DNA of 64,000 nt. It comes from Lactuca virosa. Taxonomy: Eukaryota; Streptophyta; Magnoliopsida; Asterales; Asteraceae. The stretch spans positions 256,334,765 through 256,398,764 of the forward strand of contig CAKMRJ010005412.1 in NCBI GenBank assembly GCA_928212115.1. Direction: 5' to 3'. Under the pieces are notes generated by a model. That model searched no databases and was not told the DNA's origin. It saw nothing but the letters and a program-made list of their open reading frames with translations. The first letter of the stretch is position 1. Each line of letters begins with the position of its first letter. The translations under genes were made by a program, and so were the position numbers. Shown piece by piece: positions 11,662-23,998 of the stretch.

Positions 11662-12496
11662 ATAACCTCGAAATTTGTAAAGTGTAATTGACATTAGATG
11701 ATGAATAAAAGGTGTTTTATTTATGAGTAAAGTGTTGCTATCTCTTGTCGATCGTTTACTATATTTCTTTTGCATGTTTTGACTTCCAGAATAATTATGT
11801 TTGGTATATCATATTATTCGAACCTCCACAGTCGGTCATATGTCGGAAGTAGGTATGAATCAAGACTGTCATGATTGGTTGCAGAGGTCTAAGTTGTTGG
11901 ACATGGCTACAACACTCATGAGTGCTCATAAGTTCTGAGCATTGGACTCAACCCACGCTCACTGGATTCACTTCATGGAATTTATCTCGAGTGATCGTGA
12001 GAGGGTAATATCATATAAGTCTTCAAACCTAGATATATGATTTGTTACTTATGAGTTGGTTATGCATTGATTTTACGAAAACGCATTGGTAACTCGATGT
12101 TATAAAACGTACTCTTGTGTATAATTCAATGAGTAGTAGAACAAACATATGAGTCGAAGTTTATCTGTTCCTTCTTGGATTAGAAGCTGATATGTGGGCC
12201 CCTCGATGATTTTGTTTTGACCTATGTACCGGGCCCGGTCAGAACTAAGTTGATGTGTTCAATTAAGTTCTTTGTCAAACAAATCGGAAATCGGGAAACA
12301 AACTGCTGGACAATAAGTAAGACATTGTTCCATGTATTTGTCCGGCTGATATCTAGAACAGAGGATTATATGATCACTTATCTTAAATGGCGTATCATCA
12401 TCTTCTCAGTTCCGAGAGACCTTGAAAGAGCTACGATTGCCGTTCGGTTCCTGAAGTATTGCAGTTATAGTTATTAGACTTATCCAAGTGGGAGAC
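11662..12496 (+). other. 3' untranslated part of copia L with purine tract
   Basis: About 830 bp without an ORF that I can support. It ends in the purine-rich AAGTGGGAGA (12486-12495) just before the 3' LTR, the expected primer for plus-strand cDNA. Confidence 0.82.
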
Positions 12497-13261
12497 TGTT
12501 GGATAAGGTGTCTAAGTCCATAACTATTTCTGGTATGTACTTGACCCGACCCGGCATGGTCCATTTGGGTTGCATGGCACCATGCAATTGGATAGACTAA
12601 ATGAGAGAAATAACACTTGTGGATTATTAATATATTATAAGTTCTAATATATTAATAATATTATTTTTAGTTTGATCAAGAATTAATTTAGAATTAATTA
12701 AGTGATCAAAAGATAACTAATTAAATATATGGGTTGATTATGTAAATTATGCATAACTTGTATAGTGGGCTAAGAGGCTCCATGGATTATCAAGTTGGGT
12801 TAAACCCATAGGATGCTCCATGGGAGTTACAAACCCATGGGTCATGGAAATGAAGAGTCATGACACATTAGGGTTTACATGGTGTAACCCTAGATGTGTC
12901 AACACTATATAAAGAACCCATGCTCCACCAAAATCGGTTGCACACAAGAATCAAGAGGGCTAGAGCCGATTTTGCAAGTGTAATATTCTCTCAAAAGTTT
13001 ACTCCAAAAGCATTTGGTGTTGTGTGAAGCATTTGAGGCATCACACTTGGGGTGCTAGGCTCACAAGGTTTCAAGGAATCAAAATCAAGAACAAGGTATG
13101 TTATTCTATCTTTCATTTAAGTTAAAATGTTCCCCATGTATGCTAGATAGGATCATGAACCTTGGAAATTGATTTTGCTTGAATCTTAGATAAACATAGA
13201 TCCAAGGTTTATTAGGGTTGCATGTACACTTAGGAAGTGTTAGAATGCTCAAAACCCATCA
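12497..13261 (+). repeat. 3' LTR of copia L
   Basis: 765 bp, starting TGTTGGATAAGG and ending CCCATCA. TATATAAA at 12906-12913. It differs from the 5' LTR at scattered sites, for example GACCCGACCC here against GACCCAACCC at about 6189. Confidence 0.95.
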
Positions 13262-13266
13262 GTGTT

Positions 13267-14029
13267 ATAGGTCCACACTTAGTTGTAGTGCAAGTTAAGG
13301 GTCATAGAAGTGGGTTTGCGGTCCTAAGGTGTGTGTGTGTGGTCGCACAAAGGTGTGTGCTGCCGCACAAAGGAGTGTGCTGCCGCACAAAGGTGTGTGT
13401 GGCCATTCACAGGGGTGTACGGTCGTACACCCTTCATGTTTGCGTCCAAAATGCCAACTTTAAGGCGCAACAAGGCTAGGGTCATGTCCAACTCGAAGAT
13501 AGAAGTCAAACTCTCACTTTGGAGGGTCTTTTAGGAGTGTGCGGCCCACCTTATGAAGGTGTACGGCCGTACTCTCTTCAAGTCATGAATAACATGACGA
13601 ATCTTGTAGCATCAAGGCTTAGATAGAGTGGACTTTCAAGGATATCAAGTTAGAGGATGAATTACTCACGTTCTTGAAGCTTTGGAGGGTTCATGGTTGA
13701 AGAACTTGAGAGAGAAGAAGTAGTGTGCAGCCAAGGAGTGAAAGGAATGAAGGGAAAGGGGTCTACCCTTTACATAGGGGTGGGTGTGTGGTCATGAGGG
13801 GTGTGTACAACCGTACACCCATGTGTGCGGCCGCACACTCCTCGAAAAGGGGTGTATGGTCCGGTTTTGACACTATACGACTTGTTGACTCATTCCTAAC
13901 CTCAACTTTGACTGTACCCAAGCTTAGAACACTTAAATGAACCCTTAAACAGTGCTAGAAGTTAACAGAACAAGTTTAACATTGATTGAATCGACTAGAT
14001 GTACATGGAAGAAGTTCCGGGTTGTCACA
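13267..14029 (-). repeat. gypsy-type LTR fragment with GTGCGGC palindromic motifs
   Basis: On the minus strand this starts TGTGACAACCC at 14029 and runs to the point where copia L inserted. It has two clusters of GTGCGGCNGCACAC- and GGTGTACGGNCGTACACC-like palindromic words (13325-13450 with 13535-13575, and 13785-13860). The layout matches the other gypsy LTRs here. A purine-rich stretch and a TATA-like CCTATGTAAAGG on the minus strand (about 13770) follow the upstream cluster. Four tandem units of about 20 bp occur at 13325-13410. I infer an LTR; only one end is seen. Confidence 0.6.
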
Positions 14030-14747
14030 CCGGAGCTCCCCATAGATAAAATCTTTGGACGGATAAAGTCTTTGTCAAGAAGTTCTTAGAGTTGACTGGA
14101 GAGTTCTTACATTTCCGATGGAGCCAGACGATAAGGAGATCTTGCCACTGGTGTTGTACCTGGGATTAGGTCGATTTGGAATTTGAACTGTTCGACTGGA
14201 GGTACTCCAGGTATACCCTCTGGAAATACGTCCAGGTAATCGCACACTTGCGGTATATCTTTGATTTCCTTACCCTTGCCTTGAATATCCACCACGTGGG
14301 CCAAGAAAACGAAGCATCTCTTCTGCAAACACCTTCTTGCCTTCATGCAAGAGATTATTCTTAGATTCTTTCCTGATTTATTTATGTAAATAATGAGAGC
14401 TTCGTTGTTGGGTAAAGATAGTTGGATGGCCTTCTATTAACATAAAATTTCCGCTCGATGCAGTGATAACCAACCCATTCCTATGATCACATCGAAACTT
14501 CCAATGGTCATAGGCATTATATTGACGTGAAAGACGTGGTTATTCAGGGTGAGAAGGCAACTACTGAGACTTCTAAGGTGCTTTCTAACTGCTCGTTTAC
14601 TGCTTCTACCATGTAAGCTTCGTTCAGTTTGCATGATTTACGATTAATCATGCTTCTGAACTTATGAGAAATAAAGATTTTATCGGCCCCAATATTAAGT
14701 AATATTTCAGCATAAATATTGTTGATAAGAAACATACCAGTAACCAC
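14030..14747 (-). pseudogene. gypsy H protease and start of reverse transcriptase (decayed)
   Basis: Protease: 14747-14544 reads VTGMFLINNIYAEILLNIGA then DKIFIS, where the usual catalytic DSGA is NIGA, so the active Asp is lost. VIIGMGWLSLHRAEI follows at 14520-14450. RT N-terminus at 14346-14107: VCDYLDVFPEGIPGVPPVEQ, then GTTPVARSPYRLAPSEM, a hallmark of plant chromovirus-like gypsy RT. Past 14107 two in-frame stops interrupt ELSSQL and ELLDKDFIRP, and the match ends at 14030. Not functional. Confidence 0.85.
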
Positions 14748-14756
14748 AGTTGGTTC

Positions 14757-15338
14757 CTAGCGAGCATCTCCAGCACCTATCATAAATGTTCTTTCTTTGC
14801 CACCCTGGTCCTTTAGTTTCGGGGAGTCCTTCTTAAAATGTATTGGTTGATTGCATTCGAAGCAACTTCGGCTTCCTTCTACAACAGTGGTTGAGGCTGT
14901 TTCGTTTGGGGCCTTTCTGCAAAACTTAGAGGTGTGACCTCTTAAGTTACAGATGCTGCAGACCATATAATTTTCGACATGGTGGAAATTGCACTTGGTA
15001 CACATCCACAAATTCTAGATTAGGTTTGCAATGCTTAAAGTTCCCCTTTTACTTTCCATGGAACTTCCTTTTTGTACTCCCAACCTGGTTCTTTTTAGTT
15101 TGTGGGGTTATGGTACCCCGACAGATACACTATTTGGTCAATTGTAGTCCAATTGCTTGGCACTACCAAAGATAGTGGCTCTGGATGCAGTAACCAAACC
15201 TTGAACTGGTGAAGTTAATCCCCAGATGTACCTTTCGGTCTCTTTGTATTCCAGGTTCACCATTCCCGGGAAAAGGTTTGCAAGGTCATTAAATCGGGAG
15301 GTGTAAGCAGTCACCTCCGATCCTTTCATGGTAAGGTT
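14757..15338 (-). pseudogene. gypsy H gag with zinc knuckles (decayed)
   Basis: 15329-15138 reads MKGSEVTAYTSRFNDLANLF and YKETERYIWGLTSPVQG, the end of the retrotransposon gag capsid domain. 15011-14757 holds two Cys-rich units: CSICNLRGHTSKFC (a CCHC knuckle) and CFECNQPIHFKKDS, where the last Cys is lost. Frames change between them. Gag would package the RNA. Confidence 0.8.
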
Positions 15339-16000
15339 CCAAGTTATAGAGAGCGATTGATTCCAGAAATCCTACAGATTTCCAAATCATAAAGAGTGAA
15401 TTGAAATCCTACCGATTTCAAATGATAGAGAGATAATTTTGGAGACTACTAAATGATCAATTGGGAACTATGGGTTTCTCTGCTACGATGGTAGCAGAGC
15501 TGTTGGTTCTTTGTTCTTCTTCGGGTTTAGGCAAACTAGGAAAATATGAACGTTATCCAAAATTTTTAAGTATTTTAAAAATGTATATGTTATTTTGGGG
15601 TTGATATAAGGCTTCTAAAGTATTAGGTTTCTGCAACGAATCTTGAGAACATCCTTCAATCTCTAAGACTTTCAACCGTTGTAGTCTGTCAAACTCCTTG
15701 CTCAAGGTTAGTTGTGCACCGGCCCGACCATAAATAACATAGGCGTACATTCCAGGTTTATTTATGGTATGATTTATGTACGGTACTAACCTTAGTTGAG
15801 GCCTTTAACCTAAATCGTTGAGTTGGTAGTTTTAGTTGGAGGTATGTTAGAATTTTATTAAGTGTTCTCATCGTGGGTTAGAGTATATATATAACTCTTA
15901 TATATTATTGTTGGTGGGGTTTGCAGTATTATCAAAAAAAAAAATTATACTCCAAGACTACTAGACGAGGGCCAGACAGGAAACACTGGAGGGCATGACC
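15339..16000. other. decayed gypsy H gag/leader sequence
   Basis: No gene recognised. A 65-codon minus frame at 15553-15750 (RLQRLKVLEIEGCSQDSLQ) may be the N-terminal part of H gag, but I cannot place it in a family. Confidence 0.4.
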
Positions 16001-16005
16001 ATTTT

Positions 16006-17966
16006 TGTAACATCCATAAAATTCAAGCCAATGTAAAACTTTTTCAACCATTCAAAAAACATTAATTATTACAAAATGTTTTCAAAATAGTTTCATGTCA
16101 GAGTATCCTAGAAATCAAAATCATAAAACGTGAGGAGGTGCACGATCAAGCCTCCGTCTTCCCGCGATCAACTGAAGTACCTGAAACAAAATCAACAACT
16201 GTAAGCCCGAAGCTTAGTGAGTTCCCCCAAAATACCAACGTCATACAAACCATACTAATATCATACAAACAACATGCATATATAGAGTCTACAGTATGAC
16301 TGGTCCGCCCTCACCGGGCCTTCGGTCTACCTGGTCCACTCTCAGAGTCTTCAGTATGACTGGACCGCCCTCGCTGGGCCTTTAGTCTATCTGGCCCACT
16401 CTCAGAACCTTCAGCATGTCTGGTCTGCCCTTCCGGGCTTTCAGCCTGTCTGGACCGTTCTCTGGGCCTTCGGCCTGACTAGTACGCCCTATTGGGTCTG
16501 CAGTCTATCCGGGCTACCCTGGGTATGTTGGCCTAGAGCACAAAGCAGGACCGCCTCAACCCACCTCCATTCATTCAAATAACACATAATATCATACGCT
16601 AGCTAGCATGTATAGATAATCATACAGATCTAACAGATCACTAATCATAGCATCATCCTATATACCAGGATACCGATTTAACATATCACTAACATAGCAT
16701 CATCCTATAACCAGGATACCGATCTAACAGATCACTAACATAACATCATCCTATAACTAGGATACCGATCTAATAGATCACTAACATAACATCATCCTAT
16801 AACCAGGATACAATCCAAAAAGGGCCAGCCTTGGTGCCTTAGACCCTGTTGATATAATGAGAAGAACTCGCCTCGCGAGTAGCACTGGATGATAATGTCA
16901 AACTCCCAAACACAGCTCCAAACTCAAACACCTACAATCATCATAGGACCAATTCTATCAAAACCCAATTTACCAAAATACCCTTAAATTCAAACTTGGT
17001 CAACCCTAGTCAAAGTCAACAGTCAAGGTCAATAGTCCTTGTTGACCCAACTCATCAAGTGCATCTAGCAACTAGTCGAGTTCCTTCAGAACTCAAAAAC
17101 CACGAAAACCCGATTCAACTCGTCGAGTTACCAAACAACTCGTCGAGTCCATGCAGTGTCCATAAGGTTTGGGAAAACCCTAACCAACTCGTCGAGTTCC
17201 TTCAGCCCTTTTCTCATCCAGACGCCTTTAAGAGAAACCAAGGCTCCAAACTGTAGATCTAGCCTCCTAGGGTGTAGTTACCATGTAAAATTGCTAACTT
17301 TACGTGCATGCAAGGTCTCAAGAGGCTAAAACACCCAAAACTAGTCTTAGGAAGAGGTTTAGTGGAGAAGGGCCAAGACTAGCTAAAGTCGACCACTTTA
17401 TGTTCATAGGGGCCTAGAGGTGTCCAGATCTGAAACCACCTCCTCTGGACAAGCTCAAATCCGATAATGACCCTATTTTACACTAGGAATGATCATATTC
17501 TTGCATAAGGGAAGATCTAAGAAATGGAAAGCCAAGGTAAAGACTTTTTACCTCCAAATGGTTGCTAACACAGAGTAGCTGTTGGATCTACTGCTTCTCC
17601 CTTTGCTCTAACCTCTTCAAGCTTCAAAACCTTTCCAAAAGAGCACAAAAATGACCTTCTAAGCTCACACACTTAAGGAAGTAGTAAAGAACGGCTAGGG
17701 TTTCCTTCTCTAGGTAATGAGGTGATAAGGGAGGCCAAAGGATGCGGGTTAAGTCCTTTAAATAGGGTGCAAACCCTAAAAATTAGGGTTTTCCCATTCA
17801 GCTCCTACTCGTCGAGTTGGGGTCCTCCAACTCGTCGAGTAGGTCCCATAAACCACGCGGCCTAATAGGTTTCTACACGAAGAGTTGGGGCCTCCAACTC
17901 GTCGAGTAGGTCTTAAATGATGAATAAAAATGATTGGAATTCATACCTAGGAGTCGGGATGTTACA
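16006..17966 (-). repeat. solo LTR, gypsy subfamily with CTCGTCGAG motifs
   Basis: 1961 bp with perfect 10-base terminal inverted repeats (TGTAACATCC and GGATGTTACA), flanked by the direct repeat ATTTT (16001-16005 and 17967-17971). No internal region remains, so it is a solo LTR from recombination between the LTRs of one element. Minus orientation is inferred from homology with U5 of the LTR at 37508. CTCGTCGAG words cluster at 17040-17205 and 17805-17912. Between the second cluster and the TATA-like TTTAAATA is a telo-box inverted pair (17771-17791). Tandem GGGCCTTCGGTCT-like units lie at 16280-16500. Confidence 0.94.
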
Positions 17967-17971
17967 ATTTT

Positions 17972-18160
17972 GGCAATTAAGCTGTTCTGAAATCCAACAA
18001 CCCTATGCGGCCCTTCAAACCAGATTCCTCGTACCGTAAGTAGCCAAGAAGTAGTGTAATTAATAATAATAATACTTTTATTTAGAAACTAGTTGTTAGA
18101 GTTGTATTCCCCTTTTGAGGATACGAGTTCTCAATAGCCAATTTTGCTCTGATATTAATC
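17972..18160 (-). other. gypsy H leader with degenerate primer binding site
   Basis: Continues 15339-16000 across the solo LTR. GCTCTGATATTA at 18146-18157 resembles the complement of the tRNA-Met site (GCTCTGATACCA) with two changes. It lies three bases from the LTR start. Confidence 0.65.
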
Positions 18161-20774
18161 TGTCACACCCCCGGCCGAGGTCGCAGAACACGCCGGGCTA
18201 TGCGACTAAGTTCATGGATCACATATAAATTGAATATATAGCACAAGTACAACAATAAACAAAATAGCATTTGTGTTCCATCTTGATATTTGAATACAAG
18301 GTTTTTACAAATAATAATAGTACATGAATTGCCTTAATAGATAGACATATAATACAACAGCAAGTAAACTAGGTCACCTGTAATCCAATCCGTCTTGAAT
18401 GTTTGTTTAGTGATTTCCTGAGAATACATGTAGTTTTGAGGGGCAACACAAGGTTGGTGAGATTTACAGGTTTTCTGCTAATAACAATAATACTTTTAAT
18501 AAGTCTAAAAAATATATTCTTTGTATGTATAACAATAGTTAAAACAGTGTTTGCAATGAGTCTTTAAAATCAAAAATGTATTTTTGTATAAGTAAATCCA
18601 TACTTAAAACTGTGTTTGTAAAGAGTCCTTGAATATACTTGAAAACTAAATTGTACTGTTACATAAGTAAATCCATACTTAAAATAGTTTTGAAAGCAAC
18701 CAAGCCTATGGTTTGTAGTGAGAGAGAGAGAGAGATACAGTTAATGTTTATAATGAGTCCTATAACCGAGCTATGTGACTGAATGTACCCCCTACAACGC
18801 TTCATTAGACGTTGTAGTAACTATTATAGACACTTATCACCCACTTCGATTGATCGGTCGAGGTTGTAGATAGCAACCAGAGGTGGGGATGTCAACCCCG
18901 TATAGATTTATACATATGTATCTCGCTCCGAAGATTAACAGTTATAGTAGTGTGGGTATGCTAAGTGTTTAGACTCAGCTAATGAATATAGTCTCACTCA
19001 AAAGCCCTTAACCAAAGTATGTGAATAGCTCTCAGTCCTAACCTAATTGTGATTAAGTCACTAGGCATAATGAATTTCATTGTATTAAGTTTATAAAAGT
19101 CGAGTATGCTTGGTATGTATGTAAAAGTATAATGTACTTGCTTTTATAAATATGTATGTTTCAAAGTAATGAACATATGTATATGTATAAACTTTATGTA
19201 ATTAAACATATAAATATACATGAATAGTAATAGCTTGAATCCTTGGAATACTACAAAGTTTTATAACGTGCTTGTTATAATATACGATATCACATAAAAA
19301 TCATATATTTTTGTATCATGTAGCATTTGTTGTGTGGACTACTTATTTCACGATAAAATAACCATAATACGTATACGAAAAGTTTATACTAGTTTATTTG
19401 TAACGAGATGTTACAGTGTTAAATCACATTTTTATAAACTAGGATTATTGTATTTTCGCATAAAATGATAATTTGTTTGTATAAACGAAGTATATAGGCA
19501 CATGTATCCCTCTCCCCTCACCCAAATAATTAGAAATATTTAAAAAGGGGCTGTAAGCACTCACCCTTGAAGCGTGAGTTTCATTTTTTCAAATTCGGTT
19601 TCTTTTGAGAAACTTGTCGTGAGAAAACGCAAATCCACAATTTTTGAACTTTGCAATACTCTTGGGGCCGTTTTGTAACGAATTTGCACTATAGGGGTTG
19701 ATTTGTAACTTCAATATACTATAGGGCAGTTTGGTAATTTAATTAAATAAATGGAACTGTTTTGGTAAAAAAAAATACCAAAGGAGGGGCTACTTTCAAT
19801 AAATGGGTTCAATATTTGAGGGTTTGGGACTGATTTCGTAATGCTTTGTCAAATAAGGGTTTATTTTGTTCATTTTATCAAACTGAATAAAAATTAGGGC
19901 TTTTTATGCCCTAGTTCATTGACTAATCGGGGAAAGGAAATAGAACGAACGAAGCGATGAAAGAAACTCGAAGGTAGACGAACGAAGATGGCGAGATGGG
20001 AAGCACGAAGGCTTTGCAGGCGGCATGAGGTTTCAGTGATCGATCGCGAGAAGGAGATCGTCTCCGGGGTTCGACGAGGCCGAAGGGGGGAAAGGGAGAA
20101 GCAGGGAGGCTGCTGTGGCCTCGGTGGGTGCAGCGAGGAGCGAGACTGGGTGAGCGATTGAATGGTTTTGGATCGAGGGTTCGGTGTGGCTAAGAGGTGG
20201 CGAAGGGAAAGAGGCCAGAAAAGGGTCCGACGAGCAGTACGACGTCGCAGGTGGGGGATTCGGTGGTGTTTTCTTGACGGAAGAAGAAGGGAAACCTGCG
20301 AAATCGAGTTGGAGATGAAGGAAATCGGAAGGAGCAGCCTTGCTCCAGACGAAATTTGGCGACGGAGTGGAAGTGAAGGTCGATCCGAGGGAGCAAACAA
20401 CGAAGGATGAAGGTGGCGGTGGTGGGAGGCTGCTGTGAAGTGTATGGAGGGTCCTTATTGCTTCCGGTTCTTCTTTTCTCTTTTTTTTTTTGACAGAAAT
20501 CAATGGAGGGAGAGGATCTTCGATGGGGCAGTTGCTTCAACGGGAGGAAAAAGCTTCGGTAGTTTCCTTGTTTCATCTTCTTTATGTTTTGATAAAAACA
20601 ATGAAAAAAAAACAAAGAAAAAAATTGTGATCCATTGGGGTGTTTGTTTGATGTTTAAAAGGAAATGATGAAGGAAGAATAAAGGGGAAGTTGTTGTTCT
20701 TTTTGGTTGCTCACGAAATTGAGAGTGTTTGAGTGTTTAATTGGTTAGAGGAAGAGTGCAAGCATTTGTTAGTC

Positions 20775-20834
20775 AATTGGAGTGTATATTTGGTAATTGG
20801 AGTGTATATTTGGTAATTGGAGTGTATATTTGGT
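20775..20834. repeat. three 20-bp tandem units in LTR H
   Basis: Unit AATTGGAGTGTATATTTGGT repeated three times. Confidence 0.93.
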
Positions 20835-21233
20835 GTACTTTGTATTTGATTTTGTATTTGAGTGTGTAGTTGATGCACTTTGTGTTTGAGTGTGTAATTT
20901 GTTGAAGAGTGTAAGAAATCTTTAATTTGATAGCCAAAGACTTGCAAGGAATATTTTGGTTTAATCATTCATGCATTTGTGTAGTGTATTGGTTTCATTA
21001 TGTATGTAATGTGTGTGTAGTGATGTATATTTCTAATAGATTTTATACACACTTTTAGATTTAATAATATTGTATGTGTATTTGTTTGAGACATTTTAAG
21101 GCAATAATACATACACAATATTTATACACTCTCGTATTAAAAGATTTCCATGTATGTTTGTAACATATATATAAAGAATTTGAGATTTTTATATAATAAG
21201 TGTCCAAACTGTCCTCTCTTAATTGGTATTTAA

Positions 21234-21237
<4 letters not shown>

Positions 21238-21303
<66 letters not shown>
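21238..21303. repeat. AT dinucleotide microsatellite
   Basis: About 33 uninterrupted TA/AT units inside LTR H. Confidence 0.97.
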
Positions 21304-21307
<4 letters not shown>

Positions 21308-22143
21308 TTGTTACGATATTTTAATTATATAATATATACACATTGTGATCATTTAGCGTTTATTGATACATAAATTATTGTATGATTTACAAAATCTATG
21401 ATAACTTATCTATAGTTAATCACACGTTATTAATTTTGTATCAATATAAATGGTTATACTCGAAAATAAAAATATAATGTTATCTCTATCGTTAAAGCTC
21501 ATATTTGTTGGATTGGATAATAATATATTATTTCTAGAATATATTACCAATAATTGAAATAATATCGAAATCAATAGTTTAACGTTTCGCGATTTACTGG
21601 TTCAAAACGTCTGAAGTTTTTTTACTTTTATAAATATTTTTTGATAAAAATATTTTGATTATAAAATTAAATATTAGACTATAGTCTGAGTCCAAAAACG
21701 TCCTCGAGATTTTCATCTGAGGTGTGCAAGTTCTTCAACGGATAAAAACGGTTTTAGCGGTTTTAAGAAAATCAGTATTATACTTGTTTGTATTCTTAAA
21801 ACGGTCGTATCTTTTTCCTACGAACTCCGTTTTGGACGTTTTTATATTTTCGAAAACACGGAAATATGTACTACGAGACTAGAATGTTTGTTTTGCTCGC
21901 AACTGCTTAATACGACATTTCAGTTTTTCAGACGCATTAACTATGGTTACAGTCTTAGCTGTTTGATTCGTTTGTCAGTTTATACATTTGGAAGTAAGAT
22001 ACCATCTGGTATCTTATAAATTAGTTGAACTGGACTCATTTAATTTACAAAATATGCACTAAAACTCAATGAATCAAATTACAAAGAGATTTACTGTGAA
22101 CTTGACCGTTTACAATCTTTGACCTAAATTCCGGGATGTCACA

Positions 22144-23998
22144 CATAAGAACTCAATGGACAAGCGTGCTCGGGCAAGAGCAATTCCAAGATGGGTACTC
22201 ACTGGAAAGTTTTCGTGTCGGGTGTCCAAAGTGAACAATATTATGAAATACACCAGTGGGAGATGTTACACAGACACTCCAAAATCGTTACAATACAATA
22301 TTTAGTTCTCATTTACACACACATAATAATGACAATGTTTTTGTTTATTAGTAAATATAATTAATTTTTAGTTTTCTAATAAACTTCACGGAGATTTCTG
22401 ATATAACCTTATTTAACTAAATATTTTAGGTCATTATCTTTATATATTTAACTAAATTGTTTTTTTTAATAAATGATACTTAATATGCTTTGAAATTGAT
22501 AACTATAGGTAAAATCATAGTTGGGATGCAAAAAGAAGAGAATGAAGTTGAAAATGATGAAAAACGACAGATAATCGAAAACAGCCAAAAAGCATGTCGC
22601 GCCCCTTAAAATAAGGAAAAACCAATACTTTTTTTCCAGATTTCAAGTTCGTGTACAATACGGAATCCCGCTTCCTGTGTCGCGACAAAGCCATTACCAC
22701 GTCGTAGTGTTGCTGAAATCTATAAATTGGTTCGGAAATTCACCCTAATGATAGATCTGACAATCCACTTCGACTTGTGCAATAAGAAACCTCAGAGCTA
22801 CTGTTTTGAGGGTCTAGAAGGCAGCCGGAAGGCCGTTAAGATGATATGGAGCGAAGATCTGACGGATTCATGAGGGATATCATTAGGTTTGCTATTCTAA
22901 TCATGATTAATAATCCAATTATTTTTCTACTATTTTTAATTTCTAATTTAGAGCTCTAAACCCTTTTGCTTTGTGCTTAAATTAGATGAATCATTGAGAT
23001 TTTGGATCAAATTGTTATTTGGATAATTTATTCTTTTTTAATTTATTTTCTCAAGTTTGATTGAAGATCCATATGTGGTAAAAATCATTACTTTATTGTC
23101 TATTGTTGAATTAATAGAGTTTAGATGATCATTCTAACTTTGTTAATTTGAATCATAGTTGTCATGATCATTGGTAATTATGACTAGAGTCGGATCAAGA
23201 TCTAGGGTTAGGTTAATAAAGCAATGAACTTTAATGTGTGTGCATATATTAGATTAGATGATCATTCTATGTGTGATGTAATTCCTATGATCATTAGGAT
23301 TAATAAAGATCAAATCTTGTTGAATACGAACTCAACAATGAATTTAGGGATAATTAATGGCATGACGTGAAATTAAGTCTCTAGATTCATTAGGATTAGT
23401 AGTCATATTAGGAATCAATGAATAATGAATGAATAATCATTGCACTAAAGTAATTAACCATGATTTTGATATGTAATCCAATCTAAACCAAAGTACCCGA
23501 AGTGAGTTTATCAGTTAGTATAGCTATTGCTTTGCTTAAGATTATATAACCTATAATAAAAAAAATTAATATTAATTCACTACCGTTCCCCAAGAGCTTG
23601 ACACCTTTTATTGTCACGACTATACTATTTCATGATTAGTTACACTCTCTAATGTCTGAAAGCTAGTTGATATAGAATCAAATTTATAAATTTAAAAGTA
23701 GTGTATGAAATACATTAATTTAGAACCTTGTCGTATTTTGAGTCTTAGTAATATGGACAAATAATGGTATTGCTTTTGTCTATGATTTTGGTACCATTAT
23801 AAATTCATATTATATACACTTTAAACATTCTGAAGGGTGTGAATTATCGCTTATAATCGGCATTTCCATCGATATCAATGTCGTAAGCGTATTAAATTCA
23901 AAACTACTAGAATTTAGAGTAGTGTACTGCATTTAATCAATAAATATTATTTGGTTAAATTACATAAATGAAAAAGTTATCAAAAATGCTAGTTAGCT
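22144..23998. other. unassigned DNA, possible copia remnant at its left end
   Basis: No supported gene. 22149-22305 has one open plus frame (MDKRARARAIPRWVLTGKF) that faintly resembles the gag/linker of SIRE-like copia elements, and is followed by a purine tract GTGGGAGA and TGTT at about 22258, as before a copia LTR. A palindrome TGTCGCGACA (about 22677-22686) and TCTATAAATT (about 22719) suggest an LTR promoter. The rest to 23998 is AT-rich and featureless. Confidence 0.35.

Larger units (their letters stand above)
6143..13261 (+). mobile_element. Ty1/copia element L, complete ends, internally deleted
   Basis: The element runs from TGTTGG at 6143 to CCCATCA at 13261 (7119 bp) and is flanked by the direct repeat GTGTT (6138-6142 and 13262-13266). 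It has two LTRs, a primer binding site, leader, gag, protease, the tail of integrase, RT, RNase H and a purine tract. It lacks 646 bp present in K, covering the end of the pre-integrase block and the whole integrase core, with TACC at both edges of the deletion. It is a non-autonomous, dead copy. The two LTRs differ at several sites, many being C/T or G/A changes. Confidence 0.96.
14030..22143 (-). mobile_element. Ty3/gypsy element H (5' part, minus strand)
   Basis: 5' LTR 18161-22143, degenerate primer binding site, leader (split by a solo LTR), gag, CCHC knuckle, protease and the first part of RT, ending abruptly at 14030. The 3' two thirds of pol and its 3' LTR are missing. The order protease then RT with no integrase between them assigns it to Ty3/gypsy. 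Every frame is broken. Confidence 0.8.
18161..22143 (-). repeat. 5' LTR of gypsy H, about 4 kb
   Basis: Runs from TGTCACACCC at 18161 to GGGATGTCACA at 22143, giving imperfect terminal inverted repeats. On the minus strand a TATA-like GGGCATAAAAAGCCC lies near 19895-19912. Its upstream side (19900-20500) is strongly purine-rich on the plus strand. That biased stretch creates long open frames in several readings that look like no protein. I see no host gene inside. Confidence 0.75.

Noticed and set aside
13325..13410. Regularly spaced palindromic repeats that resemble a CRISPR array
   Set aside because: Units are only about 20 bp, have no unique spacers of constant length, and lie in a plant LTR.
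19894..20668. Several long overlapping open frames on both strands
   Set aside because: They come from a purine-rich stretch of LTR H; the predicted proteins are Ser/Pro/Arg-rich in every frame and show no domain.
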